Part shown: one piece after another, positions 19,853 to 29,851 of the stretch
Numbering within the stretch: the stretch's first letter is position 1
Layout: each line of letters begins with the position of its first letter
Assembly (NCBI GenBank): GCA_000149225.2
Contig: CM000689.1
Location: forward strand, 248,001 to 312,000
From: Lachancea kluyveri NRRL Y-12651
Lineage: Eukaryota > Ascomycota > Saccharomycetes > Saccharomycetales > Saccharomycetaceae
DNA: 64,000 nucleotides
Direction: 5' to 3'
Notes under the pieces: generated by a model
Databases searched by the model: none
What the model saw: the letters and a program-made list of their open reading frames with translations, nothing else
Told to the model about the DNA's origin: nothing
Translations under genes and position numbers: made by a program

Positions 19853-20965
19853 ATGTTTTCGGGATTTGGTTCATTCAACAACAGTTTCGTCAACGTGCCT
19901 CAGAAGTTTGAAGACTTTTTCAGATGCTATCCCGTGGCGGCAATGAACGACCGCATCAGGAAAGATGACGCCAACTACGGTGGCAAGGTCTTCCTGCCCC
20001 CGAGCGCGTTGAATAAGCTGACCATGCTGAATGTCAGGTATCCAATGCTATTTGAGCTAAAGTCCCAAGAAACCGGCAAGATCACCCACAGCGGTGTGCT
20101 TGAGTTTGTCGCAGAAGAGGGCAGGGCCTATCTGCCGCAGTGGATGATGGAGACGCTGGGTGTACAGCCCGGGTCCCTCCTCCAAATCGCATCAACTGAC
20201 GTACCGCTAGGCCAATTCGTCAAGATTGAGCCGCAGTCGGTAGACTTTCTCGACATTTCAGACCCCAAGGCCGTGTTGGAAAACGTCTTGCGCAAGTTTT
20301 CCACGCTGAGCATCGACGACATCATCGAGATCAGCTACAACAACAAGAGCTACAGAATCAAAGTGCTGGAGGTCAAGCCAGAGTCCGCGTCCAAGAGTAT
20401 ATGTGTCATCGAAACCGACCTAGTCACCGACTTTGCGCCGCCCGTCGGCTACGTCGAACCAGATTACAAGGCCGAACAGCAGCAGAAGAAGAAAAAGGGG
20501 GCCTCGGAGGTCGCGGGCCGCAAATTCGACCCCTCTACACAGACTGTGGGGTCTATGTCCAGGAGGATCGACTACACTGGTATTGCAACTTCTGCACACG
20601 GCCCCCCGTCCGCGTTTGTTGGCAGCGGCCAAAAGCTATCTGGAAAGCCCATCCAGGAAAAGCCCAGTAACAGTGGCGACGGCAACAAGGGCGACGGCAA
20701 CAGCAGCAGGAGTCTGAAAGACATTAAAATCGTGCTGGATGAAAAGCCGGCGCCACTCAATTTGCCGGATGGGCAACTCTTTTTCGGGTTCCCCATCGTT
20801 CTACCCAAGGACGACAACCAAGAACAAGACGAACAGGATGACAAACCCCACTTCCAGGGCCAGGGCCAGAGCTTGAGGCAAAGCAGTAAAAGAAAGGGGA
20901 AAAAAGACCATGCATCTTCGAGGGCCAAGGCGCCAAGAAGTCCCGAGGTAATTCAAATTGATTAG
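19853..20965 (+). CDS. UFD1: Ubiquitin-recognition cofactor UFD1
   Basis: Partner of Npl4 and Cdc48 in extracting ubiquitinated proteins, for example in ER-associated degradation. 370 residues (S. cerevisiae 361). The N-terminal double-psi barrel domain is clear: MFSGFGSFNNSFVNVPQKFEDFFRCYPV in three adjoining pieces, GGKVFLPPSALNKLTML, LPQWMMETLGV, and VDFLDISDPKAVLENVLRKFSTLSIDD. The C-terminal half is low-complexity and contains the Cdc48/Npl4-binding segment in this family. The start at 19853 is the first ATG and fits the family N-terminus exactly. Confidence 0.97.
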   Translation: MFSGFGSFNNSFVNVPQKFEDFFRCYPVAAMNDRIRKDDANYGGKVFLPPSALNKLTMLNVRYPMLFELKSQETGKITHSGVLEFVAEEGRAYLPQWMMETLGVQPGSLLQIASTDVPLGQFVKIEPQSVDFLDISDPKAVLENVLRKFSTLSIDDIIEISYNNKSYRIKVLEVKPESASKSICVIETDLVTDFAPPVGYVEPDYKAEQQQKKKKGASEVAGRKFDPSTQTVGSMSRRIDYTGIATSAHGPPSAFVGSGQKLSGKPIQEKPSNSGDGNKGDGNSSRSLKDIKIVLDEKPAPLNLPDGQLFFGFPIVLPKDDNQEQDEQDDKPHFQGQGQSLRQSSKRKGKKDHASSRAKAPRSPEVIQID

Positions 20966-21189
20966 TTTTGTTTGTTTGTTTTTTTTTTTTTTCTTTTTTT
21001 TTTTACGTAGTGCTTGGGCCATTGTATGTTGCAGAGCCAACACAAACCAGCAGAAACAGTATACAGATTACAAAATATATACAGAGTAGTGGAAAAGAAG
21101 ACAAACAAAAAAGAAAGAAAGAGAAAACAAAGTCATGTGAGCAGCAGCATCAGATGCGTAATTCAACGCATCCGCATCCGCAGCCTGAT
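20966..21189. terminator. Shared 3' region of UFD1 and the FUSC-like gene
   Basis: Convergent ends separated by 224 bp. A strong T-rich run (20965-21004) follows the UFD1 stop. Confidence 0.35.
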
Positions 21190-24100
21190 CTACTTCTTGC
21201 GGCTGACAATTCTCTTTAGTGCCAAAGGCAACTCCTCGTCAGAAGAAGACCCTTCATCGTTGAAACCGGCATCCACATCACCAAGAGTTTTTGTCCTGGC
21301 CAGGTTGTTGAGGTCTTCCTCGACAGCGCCCTTGGAGCCGATGGAGTAGACCCGATTCCTGAACCCTTTGGTTAATCCTTCTGCAGACCTGGCCGACTTG
21401 TGTGAGGCAATACGCGCCAGGTTGATGTCACCAGAGTCCTCGCTGTCGCTGGACCCGGCCCCCAACGGAATGGGCGCCTGCTGCTCCAGATCCTCCTCAT
21501 CAGAGGACTCTTCCTCCTCGCCCTCAGAGATGGCAGGCGTCATTGGGTATGGGGAGGACACTGCTGCATGCTTTTTAGGGCTCTCGCCGGACCTGGTCTT
21601 TTTGCCAGCAACAAAATCGTCAAACTCGGTGGCCGCCTCGGCAGCCCAGTTCTCGTACAGTGGCCGCGACAAGAACCCGTACTTGAACTCGTTGACACCA
21701 ACCAGAATCTTGGCCAGCTGAACCAGCTCTTCGATGTACTCGATAACCTCTTCAGTAGCGGCGCTCGAGGCGTTCCAGCTCAAAAACTTTTCCTTCAAAA
21801 TGTACTGATGGGGCGGCAACGTGTTTCTCCGGATGTGCTTCGGCTTCAGCATCAACCCCTCGCCACCGCCGTTGCTGTCACTGTCGCTGTCACTGTCGCT
21901 GTCACTGTCGCTGTCACTGTCGCTGTCCCGTTCACCTTTACGGACACCGCCAATGCTGCCGCCTAGGCCATCGTCGCTGGCGCGGAAACGGTCCACGACA
22001 GTCCTCGGCTTCAGGCTCCTCATCTGGTTGCCGTACTTCTGTCTCAGCGTGTTGCGCACCTTGTTGATCAGCCTTCTGTGGGCAATCCTGGCGCTGGGCA
22101 GAAACTGCGGCAGTGGCGTCTTGTTGATCAGTGCCTCCTGCACGGCCCGCATCAGACACGCCACAGACGCAACCAGCTGCCGCCTGTATGGGTACACCAC
22201 GTAGTTGAGCTCCTCGAGCACCGCACTGCCGTACTGCCTCCTCAACAGAACGATGTTGTCCATCCGGTCGACAATCTGCCGCTGGATAAAGATGATCTGC
22301 GTGAACACGTTCTCCAGTTCGGTGTATTCGCCCTTCAGCCGGGGCTCCTGTCTGGTGAGGCCCTTGTACGCGTCTGCGCGCGACAGCGCCGCCTTGGCGC
22401 TCTGGGAGAGCTTGGCAAACCGCTCGTACCTGTCGTCGGTTAGACTCAGTTGCAGCGACTCGCCCTCCAGGCCCGCCGCGTACAGCATCTCCATCTCGGC
22501 GATGCAGCCAGCCACGTACGAGATCTCCTCGTTCAGCTGGTCACGGGCCTTGATTGGAAACAGCGTCACCTGCACGATCAGAGCGACACCGCCACCGTAC
22601 CCCACAGCGAGACAGCGCTTGGCAAAGTTCTCCAGAATCGAACCGCCGATGGCAGAGGGCAGGATGGCCGCCAGCATCACGATGTAGATACTGATGATCT
22701 GGATGATCGCGGCCTTGATGTACGGCGTTCCCAGCAGGTAGTAGAAGCCCGGCGCGGCGCCAAACACCGTGATCACCACCTCCAGGTACGGGTTGGTCTG
22801 GTGCACACCGGCCACGTATGACAGATAGCCCCACGCAGCCCCGCTGATGACACCCACCGCACGCAAAAAGAACACCCAAAACGTACCGCCCACCGACGGC
22901 TCCAGCACCAATATGCACACGAAACCAATCCATGTGCCGCGGATGTCGATGTACCAGTGGCGCGCCTTGGGTATGAACATGGGGAACGACGCAAGCATCA
23001 GCGCGATCGTCACCTGCAGCCCAAACCTGAAGTGCGCCTTGGACCGCTTGTAGAAAGTGTTGCACCACAACAACCACCGTGCAAACCAGCTAGGCCGTGC
23101 GCGGCCGGCGGACCTGGCGCTCTGCGTGCTGCTCTTGCTCAGCAGCGTGCCCGCGGACGAGTCCGAGGGCGGTGCCTTGGAGGTGGGAAGCTCCAGCACG
23201 GGCTCATCAAGCTTGATGTTGCTGTCCGTCTGCTGCGCCAGAAGCTCTTCCTCCTCCATGTGTGGCCTGATCACCGTTGTCTCTGCCGGCGCGCTGTACT
23301 CGCCGACGTCGCCGCCCTTCAGACTTTGGCTCTCGGTCAGGCTCCTGGAGCGCGGGCTGCCCTGGAACCATGTCTTGAACGTGTCAAAGTTTTGCAGAAA
23401 TATGAACCAGAACGACTTACCGCGGAGCCAGCCCTTGGCCTCCTGCTGCTTTCTAAACGCGTAGATCTCCTGTGTTTCCTTCATAATGGAGATGGCCGAG
23501 TTGGCCGTCTCTTTGAAGTTCATCAAGAACGACGACAGCAGGAACATCTCGTCGTTCGGTGTTAGCAGGTCCTCCTCCAAGTGGATCAGCTCCTCCCGGA
23601 ACTTTAGATCAAACTCGATCAGCGCCTTTATCAGCGAGTTGGTCGACTGCTCAAAGTCAAAGTCGCGCGGCAGTTCCCCCTTGGAGGCGTAGTGTGGGAA
23701 GCTGGCGCCGGCAAACACGGCCGGCGCTCTGGCACGCTCAAGCTTGACGTCGTACGCATACGCAAGGACCGTTTTGACGGTGTACATACACTCGCTCAGG
23801 GTCCTGTGCAGCTCAAAAACTGGCGCACGCAGCCTGTTCAGGACCTTGAGCAGCCGCCTTGCGTCTGCGTGTGTGATCTCCTTTTCGGTCTGGATCTCGA
23901 GCAGGTCGTGTGCAGCCGTGCCGGCAGCCTCGCCACGGCGGCCCAGCAGGATGAACTCGAGCTGGCAGGTGTTGACCAACGCGTTGATGTACATGGCCAG
24001 GTGCTTGAAGTTCTGGATCACGCCCTTCAGCTGCGAGGGCGAAACGTACGAGTACGAGACCTCGTACATGCACTCCTCCAGCACCAGCCCACAGTTGGAC

Positions 24101-24909
24101 ACCTGCTTGGAAATGGCGTTCTTCCGCTTCAGCAGCCTTGCCAGCGACACCGGTGGCTTGCTGTAGGGCGAGTCTGTCTCCTTGGCCATGCCGATGGACA
24201 CAAAGAAGTTGATGGCGTCGTCGACCGAGTCGTGGATCTCATTGAGCGCCTCCACGGTGGCATTGCCCAGATATGTGCTGCCAAACTCCGGAAACAGGGT
24301 CAGGTTCCAGAAGATGGAGAGCGCGATGCCCATGTAGAAGGGCGTGCTGAACGAGTTGGCAATGACGGCGGCGCTTTCGTGCAGCGGGGCCATGAACGTA
24401 AAGTGCACCACCAAAAACAGCGGGAACACAATGTGGAAGTAGTGGTGCGACACCGACCTCATCCACCCGTGGAAGAACAGCATGAGCGTCTCGAACACCG
24501 CGAGGATCGCTAGCCCGGCCTCGTAGTTTTTGTAGTTCTGGTGGTACTGCTCCACGTCGCTCAGCACGTTCCAGGAGCTGCCCAGACACCTCTGTGCAAG
24601 GAACCGGCCAAGCAGCGCGTAGGCGAGCCCGAATATCAGCCCAGTGATACAGTAGATGGCGCCCTGGATGGTGGCGCTTGCACGTCTCCCCGGATGGACC
24701 ATCACGGCGATCAACGGCAGCATTGCCGGCTCTGTGCCCAGCCGTTCCCTGACCTTTGGGATGAGGCAGAAGATCAGCGCGACCGTCGAGTGCACCGTGG
24801 ACTTGAATATCCTTTGCGCGAGGATTCGATTACAGGGGAAGTAGTGGTTCAGCAGGTTGAGAACCTTGCGGGCGGGGCTGTTGCGGGCAGGGTTCTTGCT
24901 ATCAGTCAT
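21190..24909 (-). CDS. Large FUSC/aromatic-acid-exporter-like membrane protein
   Basis: 1,239 residues, resembling the fungal family of S. cerevisiae Ygl140c and Bre4 (putative transporters with fusaric-acid-resistance-type membrane domains). There are two membrane blocks. The first spans about residues 35-210 ([43 protein letters not shown] in adjoining segments). The second spans about residues 640-815 ([39 protein letters not shown]). Long cytosolic helical regions lie between and after them. The C-terminal tail is acidic, with a Ser-Asp dipeptide repeat at about residues 992-1010. Which of the two S. cerevisiae proteins it corresponds to is not settled; no substrate can be assigned. It sits between UFD1 and PDR17, where S. 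cerevisiae has no such gene. Confidence 0.88.
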   Translation of the reverse strand: MTDSKNPARNSPARKVLNLLNHYFPCNRILAQRIFKSTVHSTVALIFCLIPKVRERLGTEPAMLPLIAVMVHPGRRASATIQGAIYCITGLIFGLAYALLGRFLAQRCLGSSWNVLSDVEQYHQNYKNYEAGLAILAVFETLMLFFHGWMRSVSHHYFHIVFPLFLVVHFTFMAPLHESAAVIANSFSTPFYMGIALSIFWNLTLFPEFGSTYLGNATVEALNEIHDSVDDAINFFVSIGMAKETDSPYSKPPVSLARLLKRKNAISKQVSNCGLVLEECMYEVSYSYVSPSQLKGVIQNFKHLAMYINALVNTCQLEFILLGRRGEAAGTAAHDLLEIQTEKEITHADARRLLKVLNRLRAPVFELHRTLSECMYTVKTVLAYAYDVKLERARAPAVFAGASFPHYASKGELPRDFDFEQSTNSLIKALIEFDLKFREELIHLEEDLLTPNDEMFLLSSFLMNFKETANSAISIMKETQEIYAFRKQQEAKGWLRGKSFWFIFLQNFDTFKTWFQGSPRSRSLTESQSLKGGDVGEYSAPAETTVIRPHMEEEELLAQQTDSNIKLDEPVLELPTSKAPPSDSSAGTLLSKSSTQSARSAGRARPSWFARWLLWCNTFYKRSKAHFRFGLQVTIALMLASFPMFIPKARHWYIDIRGTWIGFVCILVLEPSVGGTFWVFFLRAVGVISGAAWGYLSYVAGVHQTNPYLEVVITVFGAAPGFYYLLGTPYIKAAIIQIISIYIVMLAAILPSAIGGSILENFAKRCLAVGYGGGVALIVQVTLFPIKARDQLNEEISYVAGCIAEMEMLYAAGLEGESLQLSLTDDRYERFAKLSQSAKAALSRADAYKGLTRQEPRLKGEYTELENVFTQIIFIQRQIVDRMDNIVLLRRQYGSAVLEELNYVVYPYRRQLVASVACLMRAVQEALINKTPLPQFLPSARIAHRRLINKVRNTLRQKYGNQMRSLKPRTVVDRFRASDDGLGGSIGGVRKGERDSDSDSDSDSDSDSDSDSNGGGEGLMLKPKHIRRNTLPPHQYILKEKFLSWNASSAATEEVIEYIEELVQLAKILVGVNEFKYGFLSRPLYENWAAEAATEFDDFVAGKKTRSGESPKKHAAVSSPYPMTPAISEGEEEESSDEEDLEQQAPIPLGAGSSDSEDSGDINLARIASHKSARSAEGLTKGFRNRVYSIGSKGAVEEDLNNLARTKTLGDVDAGFNDEGSSSDEELPLALKRIVSRKK

Positions 24910-25510
24910 TGCTTGTAGGGGTGTGGCGCTGTTGTGTGACGTACGATGTGTTTAGAGTATTGAATCTCGGACGTTATGTTGTGTCTTGTTTTCTTTTATT
25001 TGATTTGATTTTCTTTTCTTTTCTTTTCTTTTCTTTTCCCCTCTTTGCTTACGTGGGAATAGCGGTTGAAAACCCGATTCCTTTCTTTGCAATGTGTAGA
25101 TATATATTTTTACATGCTTTGTTGTTTTTATATACGGATGCTGCAGCTGATGCTACCGCAGACTCATCGCGCGATGAAGGAGCGGGCAGTATGTATCAGA
25201 TGGCTGCCACTCTTTCTGCGGCGGCGGCGGGAAAGACGAAGGAGTGGGAGGAAGAGGAGGAAGAGGAGGAGGAGGAGGAGGAAGACGGCGGGATGAAGCG
25301 AGCGAAAGATTGAAGGGGAGAAGAGGCGAAAAAAAAAACAAAAAAACATTCAGACAAGCGCGCGCGCACGCACACAAACACATGACACGCCCGTGAGATA
25401 CGCCGGGGGAGAGACAACGGCGGCAACAGTTCCGGCGCGTCCCGGCCCTGTCCGACAGAGTGCGAGTCACGTGCACGAGTGCGAGGGCCGTGCGGTGGAC
25501 GCCGACCGCT
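24910..25510. promoter_or_regulatory. Promoter of the FUSC-like gene and 3' flank of PDR17
   Basis: Contains a (CTTTT)n pentanucleotide array (about 25009-25037), a GGA/GAA-rich run (about 25245-25288) and a CACGTG at 25468-25473. No gene seen; the overlapping short ORFs are simple-sequence artefacts. Confidence 0.45.
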
Positions 25511-26575
25511 CTACTCGTAGCCGTAGGCGTACTCCACAGGGTACAGTGGATCGTCGTGAGTGCCCTTGAAGTCGTACTCGCTCAGACCCACAGTGCCACC
25601 AAACTTGAGAAACCGCTCGTGCTGCGTCTGTCTCCGCTCGACAACCTTCTGGGCCAGGTCCGGCCAGTACACGTCGTGTTTGTACTGAAAGTCAAGCCTA
25701 CCGTTGTAGATTGCCTCGAGCTGCGAGGGCTCGACAAACTTTTCGAACGGCTCGTCAAACACAATCTTCTCCCTGGTGTTTGGGTCGATCAGCGGGTGGA
25801 TCAGCTTCAGAAAGGTCCAGCCCAGCCACGGGATGTTGGCCAGCAGACCCTTGCCCATTCTTTCTGGGTAGTGGTCCTGTAGAATGTTCAGCACCTGCTT
25901 GCCGATTGCGATCGGTGGCATCGACGCAGTGATGACGCCGGGCTCTTTGTAGTGCTTAAAGTCGACCAGGATGGCCGCATTCTCCACGCCCTGCGGCATC
26001 AGCGCAACCGTCGACTCCAGCATGTACACTAGCAGCTGCACCTGTCTGAACGAGGTCTTGGTGTTTTGTTTGCCGTTTTTCAAGTACAGGAGCGGCCGTC
26101 TAGCGCGGTCGAACCCCAGGATCAGCTGCTTGCCGGTTTCGTTCTCCACCGCCACGACGTCTGCGGTGACCTCGTTGGCGTATCTCCCGTCATAGCTGAT
26201 GCCAAACTCACGTCTCCAGACCAGTGACTTGGTCAGTCTCTTGATGGCCTCGGCAACGTCCCACTTGGTGGCGCGCAGGTATCTCAGCAGACACTCTCTG
26301 CTTAGCCAGAACTTTTCCCAGGAGGAGAGGTCCTTGGTCTCGGCGCCGGCGTGCGAGGAGCCGGACGAGGACTTGACCGGTAAAAGCACCTCGTCTTGCT
26401 GAAAGTGCTGTAGCACCTGCTTGTACTTGTGCCACTCCTCTTTGGTTAGTTGGGGCAGAGGCTGTGCCTTGCCGTACGAGTCCGGAGGCGAGGTGAGTAC
26501 CTTGTCGCAAGGGATCAGGTCTTCTCTGGCAATAGGTTTGGTAGAGCTCGAGCTTTTCTTGGAAAACAGACCCAT
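25511..26575 (-). CDS. PDR17: Sec14-like phosphatidylinositol transfer protein PDR17
   Basis: PI-transfer protein that supports phosphatidylserine decarboxylation and drug resistance. Read from the ATG at 26575 (MGLFSKKSSSSTKPIARED) it has 354 residues, matching Pdr17 (350). The frame is open about 120 codons further up, but that part is low-complexity leader. CRAL-TRIO N domain: FWLSRECLLRYLRATKWDV, EAIKRLTKSLVWRREF. Lipid-binding domain: ILVDFKHYKEPGVITA, ILQDHYPERMGKGLLAN, PWLGWTFLKLIHPLIDPNT. In S. cerevisiae PDR17 follows IST1 and precedes YIF1, so position supports PDR17 over PDR16. Confidence 0.93.
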   Translation of the reverse strand: MGLFSKKSSSSTKPIAREDLIPCDKVLTSPPDSYGKAQPLPQLTKEEWHKYKQVLQHFQQDEVLLPVKSSSGSSHAGAETKDLSSWEKFWLSRECLLRYLRATKWDVAEAIKRLTKSLVWRREFGISYDGRYANEVTADVVAVENETGKQLILGFDRARRPLLYLKNGKQNTKTSFRQVQLLVYMLESTVALMPQGVENAAILVDFKHYKEPGVITASMPPIAIGKQVLNILQDHYPERMGKGLLANIPWLGWTFLKLIHPLIDPNTREKIVFDEPFEKFVEPSQLEAIYNGRLDFQYKHDVYWPDLAQKVVERRQTQHERFLKFGGTVGLSEYDFKGTHDDPLYPVEYAYGYE

Positions 26576-27105
26576 TTGGTAGATCTGGTGCTGGAGTGGA
26601 TAAAGGGGAGGGAGTGGTGTTTGTAGTGGTGATGGTGGTGGTGGCGGTGGTGGTACGGTTGATGAATAAAGTTGCCTCGAGGTTGTAACTTTAGTTTGTC
26701 GCGGCAAACGGCACAGCACAGCGTACCTAGTTTTTTTTTTTTTTGTGCGAGGGAACGACGTGCCGTCGGTAACGACATATACAGTGCCGTGGCATGGGAG
26801 TACTTGGTTTGTAGCAGAGTAATCAAGTATGCCAGCGAGCGAGCGGGTGTGTATCGAGGTATGTAGATGGATGAGTGAGAGAGCGAAAATGCGGGCAAAA
26901 GCTTCTGTAACCGTGTAAACAGATATGTATATATACATATATATGAGTAAACCGTCTTGCGCTATCCAGCGATTTGGTCAGCCTGTCGTTCACTGCGTCT
27001 CGTCGTCTCGCAGATGCGTTACGTTTGCATACCATCAAAGCTTAAAGCAACCCTTTTCAATGCATGTGTACCTGCGTACACACACTACGTTTGAAAGAGC
27101 CCAGT
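26576..27105. promoter_or_regulatory. PDR17 promoter/leader and 3' flank of CWC23
   Basis: The leader near the start is GGT/GGA-rich (about 26600-26655). A T13 run lies near 26730 and an alternating AT stretch (TATGTATATATACATATATA) at about 26924-26943. Nothing else recognised. Confidence 0.4.
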
Positions 27106-27951
27106 CTATTGTTGTTGCGCACGGTCACCGTAGACAGTCCTGCTGATACCGGGTTCTAGCTCCACTAGCTTGTCAAAGCGAAAGTGCCCTCTGGGCGCCC
27201 TCGGAGCAAGGTCCTGGATGTACGACAAAACCAGCGCCTGACCCTGGTTGGGGCTGTTGTGCCACCACTCCAGCACCCGCAGTGCATCCTGAGGCGTTCG
27301 GAGCACGACATACACGACAATGCTGTCGTCGCCGCCGCTGTTCCTTGAAGAGTAGTAGATGTCGTGGACGGGCAGCTGCAGGGCCGCGCTCAGTAGATCG
27401 CTAAAGGCATGCTTGTCCTGGATCACCCGGTGGTTCTCCACGAGGAGTCGCAGCGTGCAAGAGTCGTAAAGCGGGTGTGTGCTGGGTGTGTCTTCGTCGA
27501 CAGCGGGGGTTTTCCAGTCGCCATACGGCCTATGAAAGTGTTTGAGCTTGCGCAGCCCCTGCCCGTATTCCTGTAGGGCCTGTAGATCCCAAGTGGGTGG
27601 CGTTGGCCCCGCAGGCTTTTGCTCTCTCTTGTGCAGCTTCTGGATCAGCTCGCTCCGTTCTTGGTCCCCGTGATGCGCCAGCAGGTTCCGCTCAAACCAC
27701 GAGTCGTAGAGGCTTCGCAGCCGGCTGTCGCTGAGGATCTTTGTGGCAACACTCACCTGGTGGAACTTGTGTATGAGGCTAGTGTCGTGTGGGTTCTTGT
27801 CGGGGTGGTACTGCAGAGCCAGCTTGCGGTACTGCTTGCGGACCTGTAGCGTGGAAACAGCCCGAACAGCGTCTAGTGAGCCCGGAGAAAAGCCCAGCAC
27901 ACTGTACAAGTTAACACGGTCCTGGAAAATGGCACTGAGGTCCTGAGACAT
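27106..27951 (-). CDS. CWC23: Spliceosome-associated J-protein CWC23
   Basis: J-domain protein that helps disassemble the spliceosome (partner Ntr1). 281 residues (S. cerevisiae 283). J domain at about residues 13-88 with NLYSVLGFSPGS, RKQYRKLALQYHPDKNP (the HPD motif) and RLRSLYDSWFERNLLAH. The C-terminal part has an RRM-like fold pattern (DIYYSSRNSGGDDSIVVYVVLRTPQDALRVLEWW in adjoining strands). It lies between PDR17 and YIF1, where S. cerevisiae has no gene, so it has been inserted here or lost from there. Confidence 0.92.
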   Translation of the reverse strand: MSQDLSAIFQDRVNLYSVLGFSPGSLDAVRAVSTLQVRKQYRKLALQYHPDKNPHDTSLIHKFHQVSVATKILSDSRLRSLYDSWFERNLLAHHGDQERSELIQKLHKREQKPAGPTPPTWDLQALQEYGQGLRKLKHFHRPYGDWKTPAVDEDTPSTHPLYDSCTLRLLVENHRVIQDKHAFSDLLSAALQLPVHDIYYSSRNSGGDDSIVVYVVLRTPQDALRVLEWWHNSPNQGQALVLSYIQDLAPRAPRGHFRFDKLVELEPGISRTVYGDRAQQQ

Positions 27952-28273
27952 GACGAGATAGGCCTTGTTGGCGGGGATGTGCTGTGTTTGTGGGGGGGTT
28001 GCAACACACCGACTCGCCCAAGTGTGCTGACGGACTGGGCAAGGCGTATTTTTGTTTGTTTTTCCGTCTCACACTTGGCACGGCGGCCAGCGCGCAGGGC
28101 AAAGCTAGAGAAGAAACAGGGGAAATCGAAACAAGAGTTTGTTGGATAAAACTATGTACTTTTTGTTTTTGTTTTCTTGGCCGGTTAAAGGCCTTTAAAT
28201 ACCCAGTTACAGACTCGGACACCAGGGCCCAGGAAGCTTTGCTCTTTTCCGTGCCACTCTTCTCTGTGCCCGG
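27952..28273. promoter_or_regulatory. Promoter of CWC23 and 3' flank of YIF1
   Basis: 322 bp with a G7 run (27992-27998) close to CWC23 and T-rich patches. No element or gene recognised. Confidence 0.35.
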
Positions 28274-29215
28274 CTATCCCATCAGCCACATCAAAACACC
28301 CTGCCAGACAAATCCGTACACAAACAGAAAGTAGTTGCACTTCTTGACAACGCTCTTCTTGACCGTATGCACGTCGCTGCTGCCGTCCACAAACAGGTTG
28401 AACTTGACAGACCGCAGCAGGAAAACGCCAAACGCGATAAACAGGGCAATCTTGCCCAGCTCCGAGAGCATGTAGGGCGCAGAGGGCAGGAGGGGCACAA
28501 AGGTGAGCGGCACAAACTTGTAGCCCACGTAGCACAACAGCTCCATAAGGCTCGTGGTGGGCGAGGTGGACGGGACAAGCAGGTACAGGCCGAGCTTGAG
28601 GATGGCCATGTCCAGCGCGACAAACGCCAAGGTCGAGGAGAGCTTGTAGTAGAGGTGTTCGGGATGGAAGGAGCCATGCAGCCCCTGTTGCACGTTCCAA
28701 ACAAGGATGTAAGTCACGAGGCCCATGATGGGGATGTACATGTCTGGCGAGTTGATGTCGGTCTTGGGCGGTTGGAACGAGACGGCGCCGTTGCTGCCGG
28801 CGTCGGGGATACGCTGCCAGTTGCGGTGGAGAAAGGGGAACAGGATGACCTTTAGCTTGTGGAACACGTACGAGTTCGAGACCTGGAAGTAGTGGGACAC
28901 GTTTGCGGAGGACTTGGTGGCCTTGGTCAGGTTTTCCTGGATCTGGTTGAGGCTGTCCTGGCCGATAAAGTTGGAAAAGGCTGACTGGCCCAACTGGTAA
29001 GCCATTGTGGCGCCCGGGTTCTGGAATGAGAAGCCCTGCTGAGATTGCTGAGGCTGCGAGTACTGCTGTTGCTGCTGCTGCTGCTGCTGTTGCTGTTGCT
29101 GGCTGTACGCTGGAAACTGCGCATGGGTCTGGGGCTGCTGTGAGCGAGAATATCTGTCGTTGACGTTCATGCCATTGCTGTCATCAGCGGCATAGGCATA
29201 CGGGTTGTAGGACAT
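28274..29215 (-). CDS. YIF1: COPII/ER-Golgi membrane protein YIF1
   Basis: Yip1-interacting membrane protein needed for ER-to-Golgi vesicle fusion. 313 residues (S. cerevisiae 314). The N-terminal ~60 residues are polar with a polyglutamine tract of about 14 residues (CAG/CAA mix at about 29055-29100). The conserved segment FSFQNPGATMAYQLGQSAFSNF follows, split by no gaps, then FQVSNSYVFHKLKVILFPF. Five hydrophobic segments fill the C-terminal half, ending GVLMWLMG. Divergent from POL2, as in S. cerevisiae. Confidence 0.95.
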   Translation of the reverse strand: MSYNPYAYAADDSNGMNVNDRYSRSQQPQTHAQFPAYSQQQQQQQQQQQQQYSQPQQSQQGFSFQNPGATMAYQLGQSAFSNFIGQDSLNQIQENLTKATKSSANVSHYFQVSNSYVFHKLKVILFPFLHRNWQRIPDAGSNGAVSFQPPKTDINSPDMYIPIMGLVTYILVWNVQQGLHGSFHPEHLYYKLSSTLAFVALDMAILKLGLYLLVPSTSPTTSLMELLCYVGYKFVPLTFVPLLPSAPYMLSELGKIALFIAFGVFLLRSVKFNLFVDGSSDVHTVKKSVVKKCNYFLFVYGFVWQGVLMWLMG

Positions 29216-29747
29216 TGCTAAGGCTTGCGTATGTGTGTATGTGTGTATGTAATTGCCTCTGTCTGTTTGCTTGCGACGTTTTCGACACTGTGTTGTTGAT
29301 CAGGTTAGTGTCGTGGAGAGGGAGAAGAGAGACAACCTTCCCTAGGGATTGATTTTTTTTTCTTTCTGTCTTTGGATCTCTAAGTTCTAGAAAGCCCTGT
29401 TGTCGTGGGAGACGAAGGAGGAGGGCTCATCTTTATCGATGCAGGTGGCATGGAATATAGTGTGTCGCATTGCACACGCGTGAAGACAGACATGCTCGTA
29501 GGCTCTCAAAATTTTGTGATGTGACAGGCTCAAGGACAGCCAACCGCCACCCTTTTGCCTCAGGCGTATGCTCCTCCTGCCCTTGCCTCGTGAAGTTGTG
29601 CATCACCATACACGTAGCAGACGCGTCAAGCGGTGCGTTTTCTTGATTCAAATTGAGATTTCAAAGAAAAAAAATAAAAGATAAAAAAAAAAATGCTATG
29701 GCGTCCTCGTCTCTCTGCGTTCCAACACTATCGAAAGACCAACAGCA
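29216..29747. promoter_or_regulatory. Divergent YIF1/POL2 promoter with two MCB elements
   Basis: Two ACGCGT hexamers lie at 29476-29481 and 29621-29626, the second within GACGCGTCA. They are 272 and 127 bp from the POL2 ATG. ACGCGT is the MluI cell-cycle box bound by MBF in yeast, typical of G1/S DNA-replication genes. A GTAT/GTGT microsatellite (about 29228-29250) lies near YIF1. Regulation is inferred. Confidence 0.7.
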
Positions 29748-29807
29748 ATGTCCAACAGGTTTAGAGGCTCCTCCTCTGCGAGGTTTGTCAAGAACTCCAA
29801 CAGAAAT

Positions 29808-29851
<44 letters not shown>

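Noticed and set aside
25153-25476. ORFs over the GGA-rich tract upstream of PDR17's 3' flank
   Set aside because: Pure simple-sequence translation (Pro/Ser/Arg runs) on both strands.
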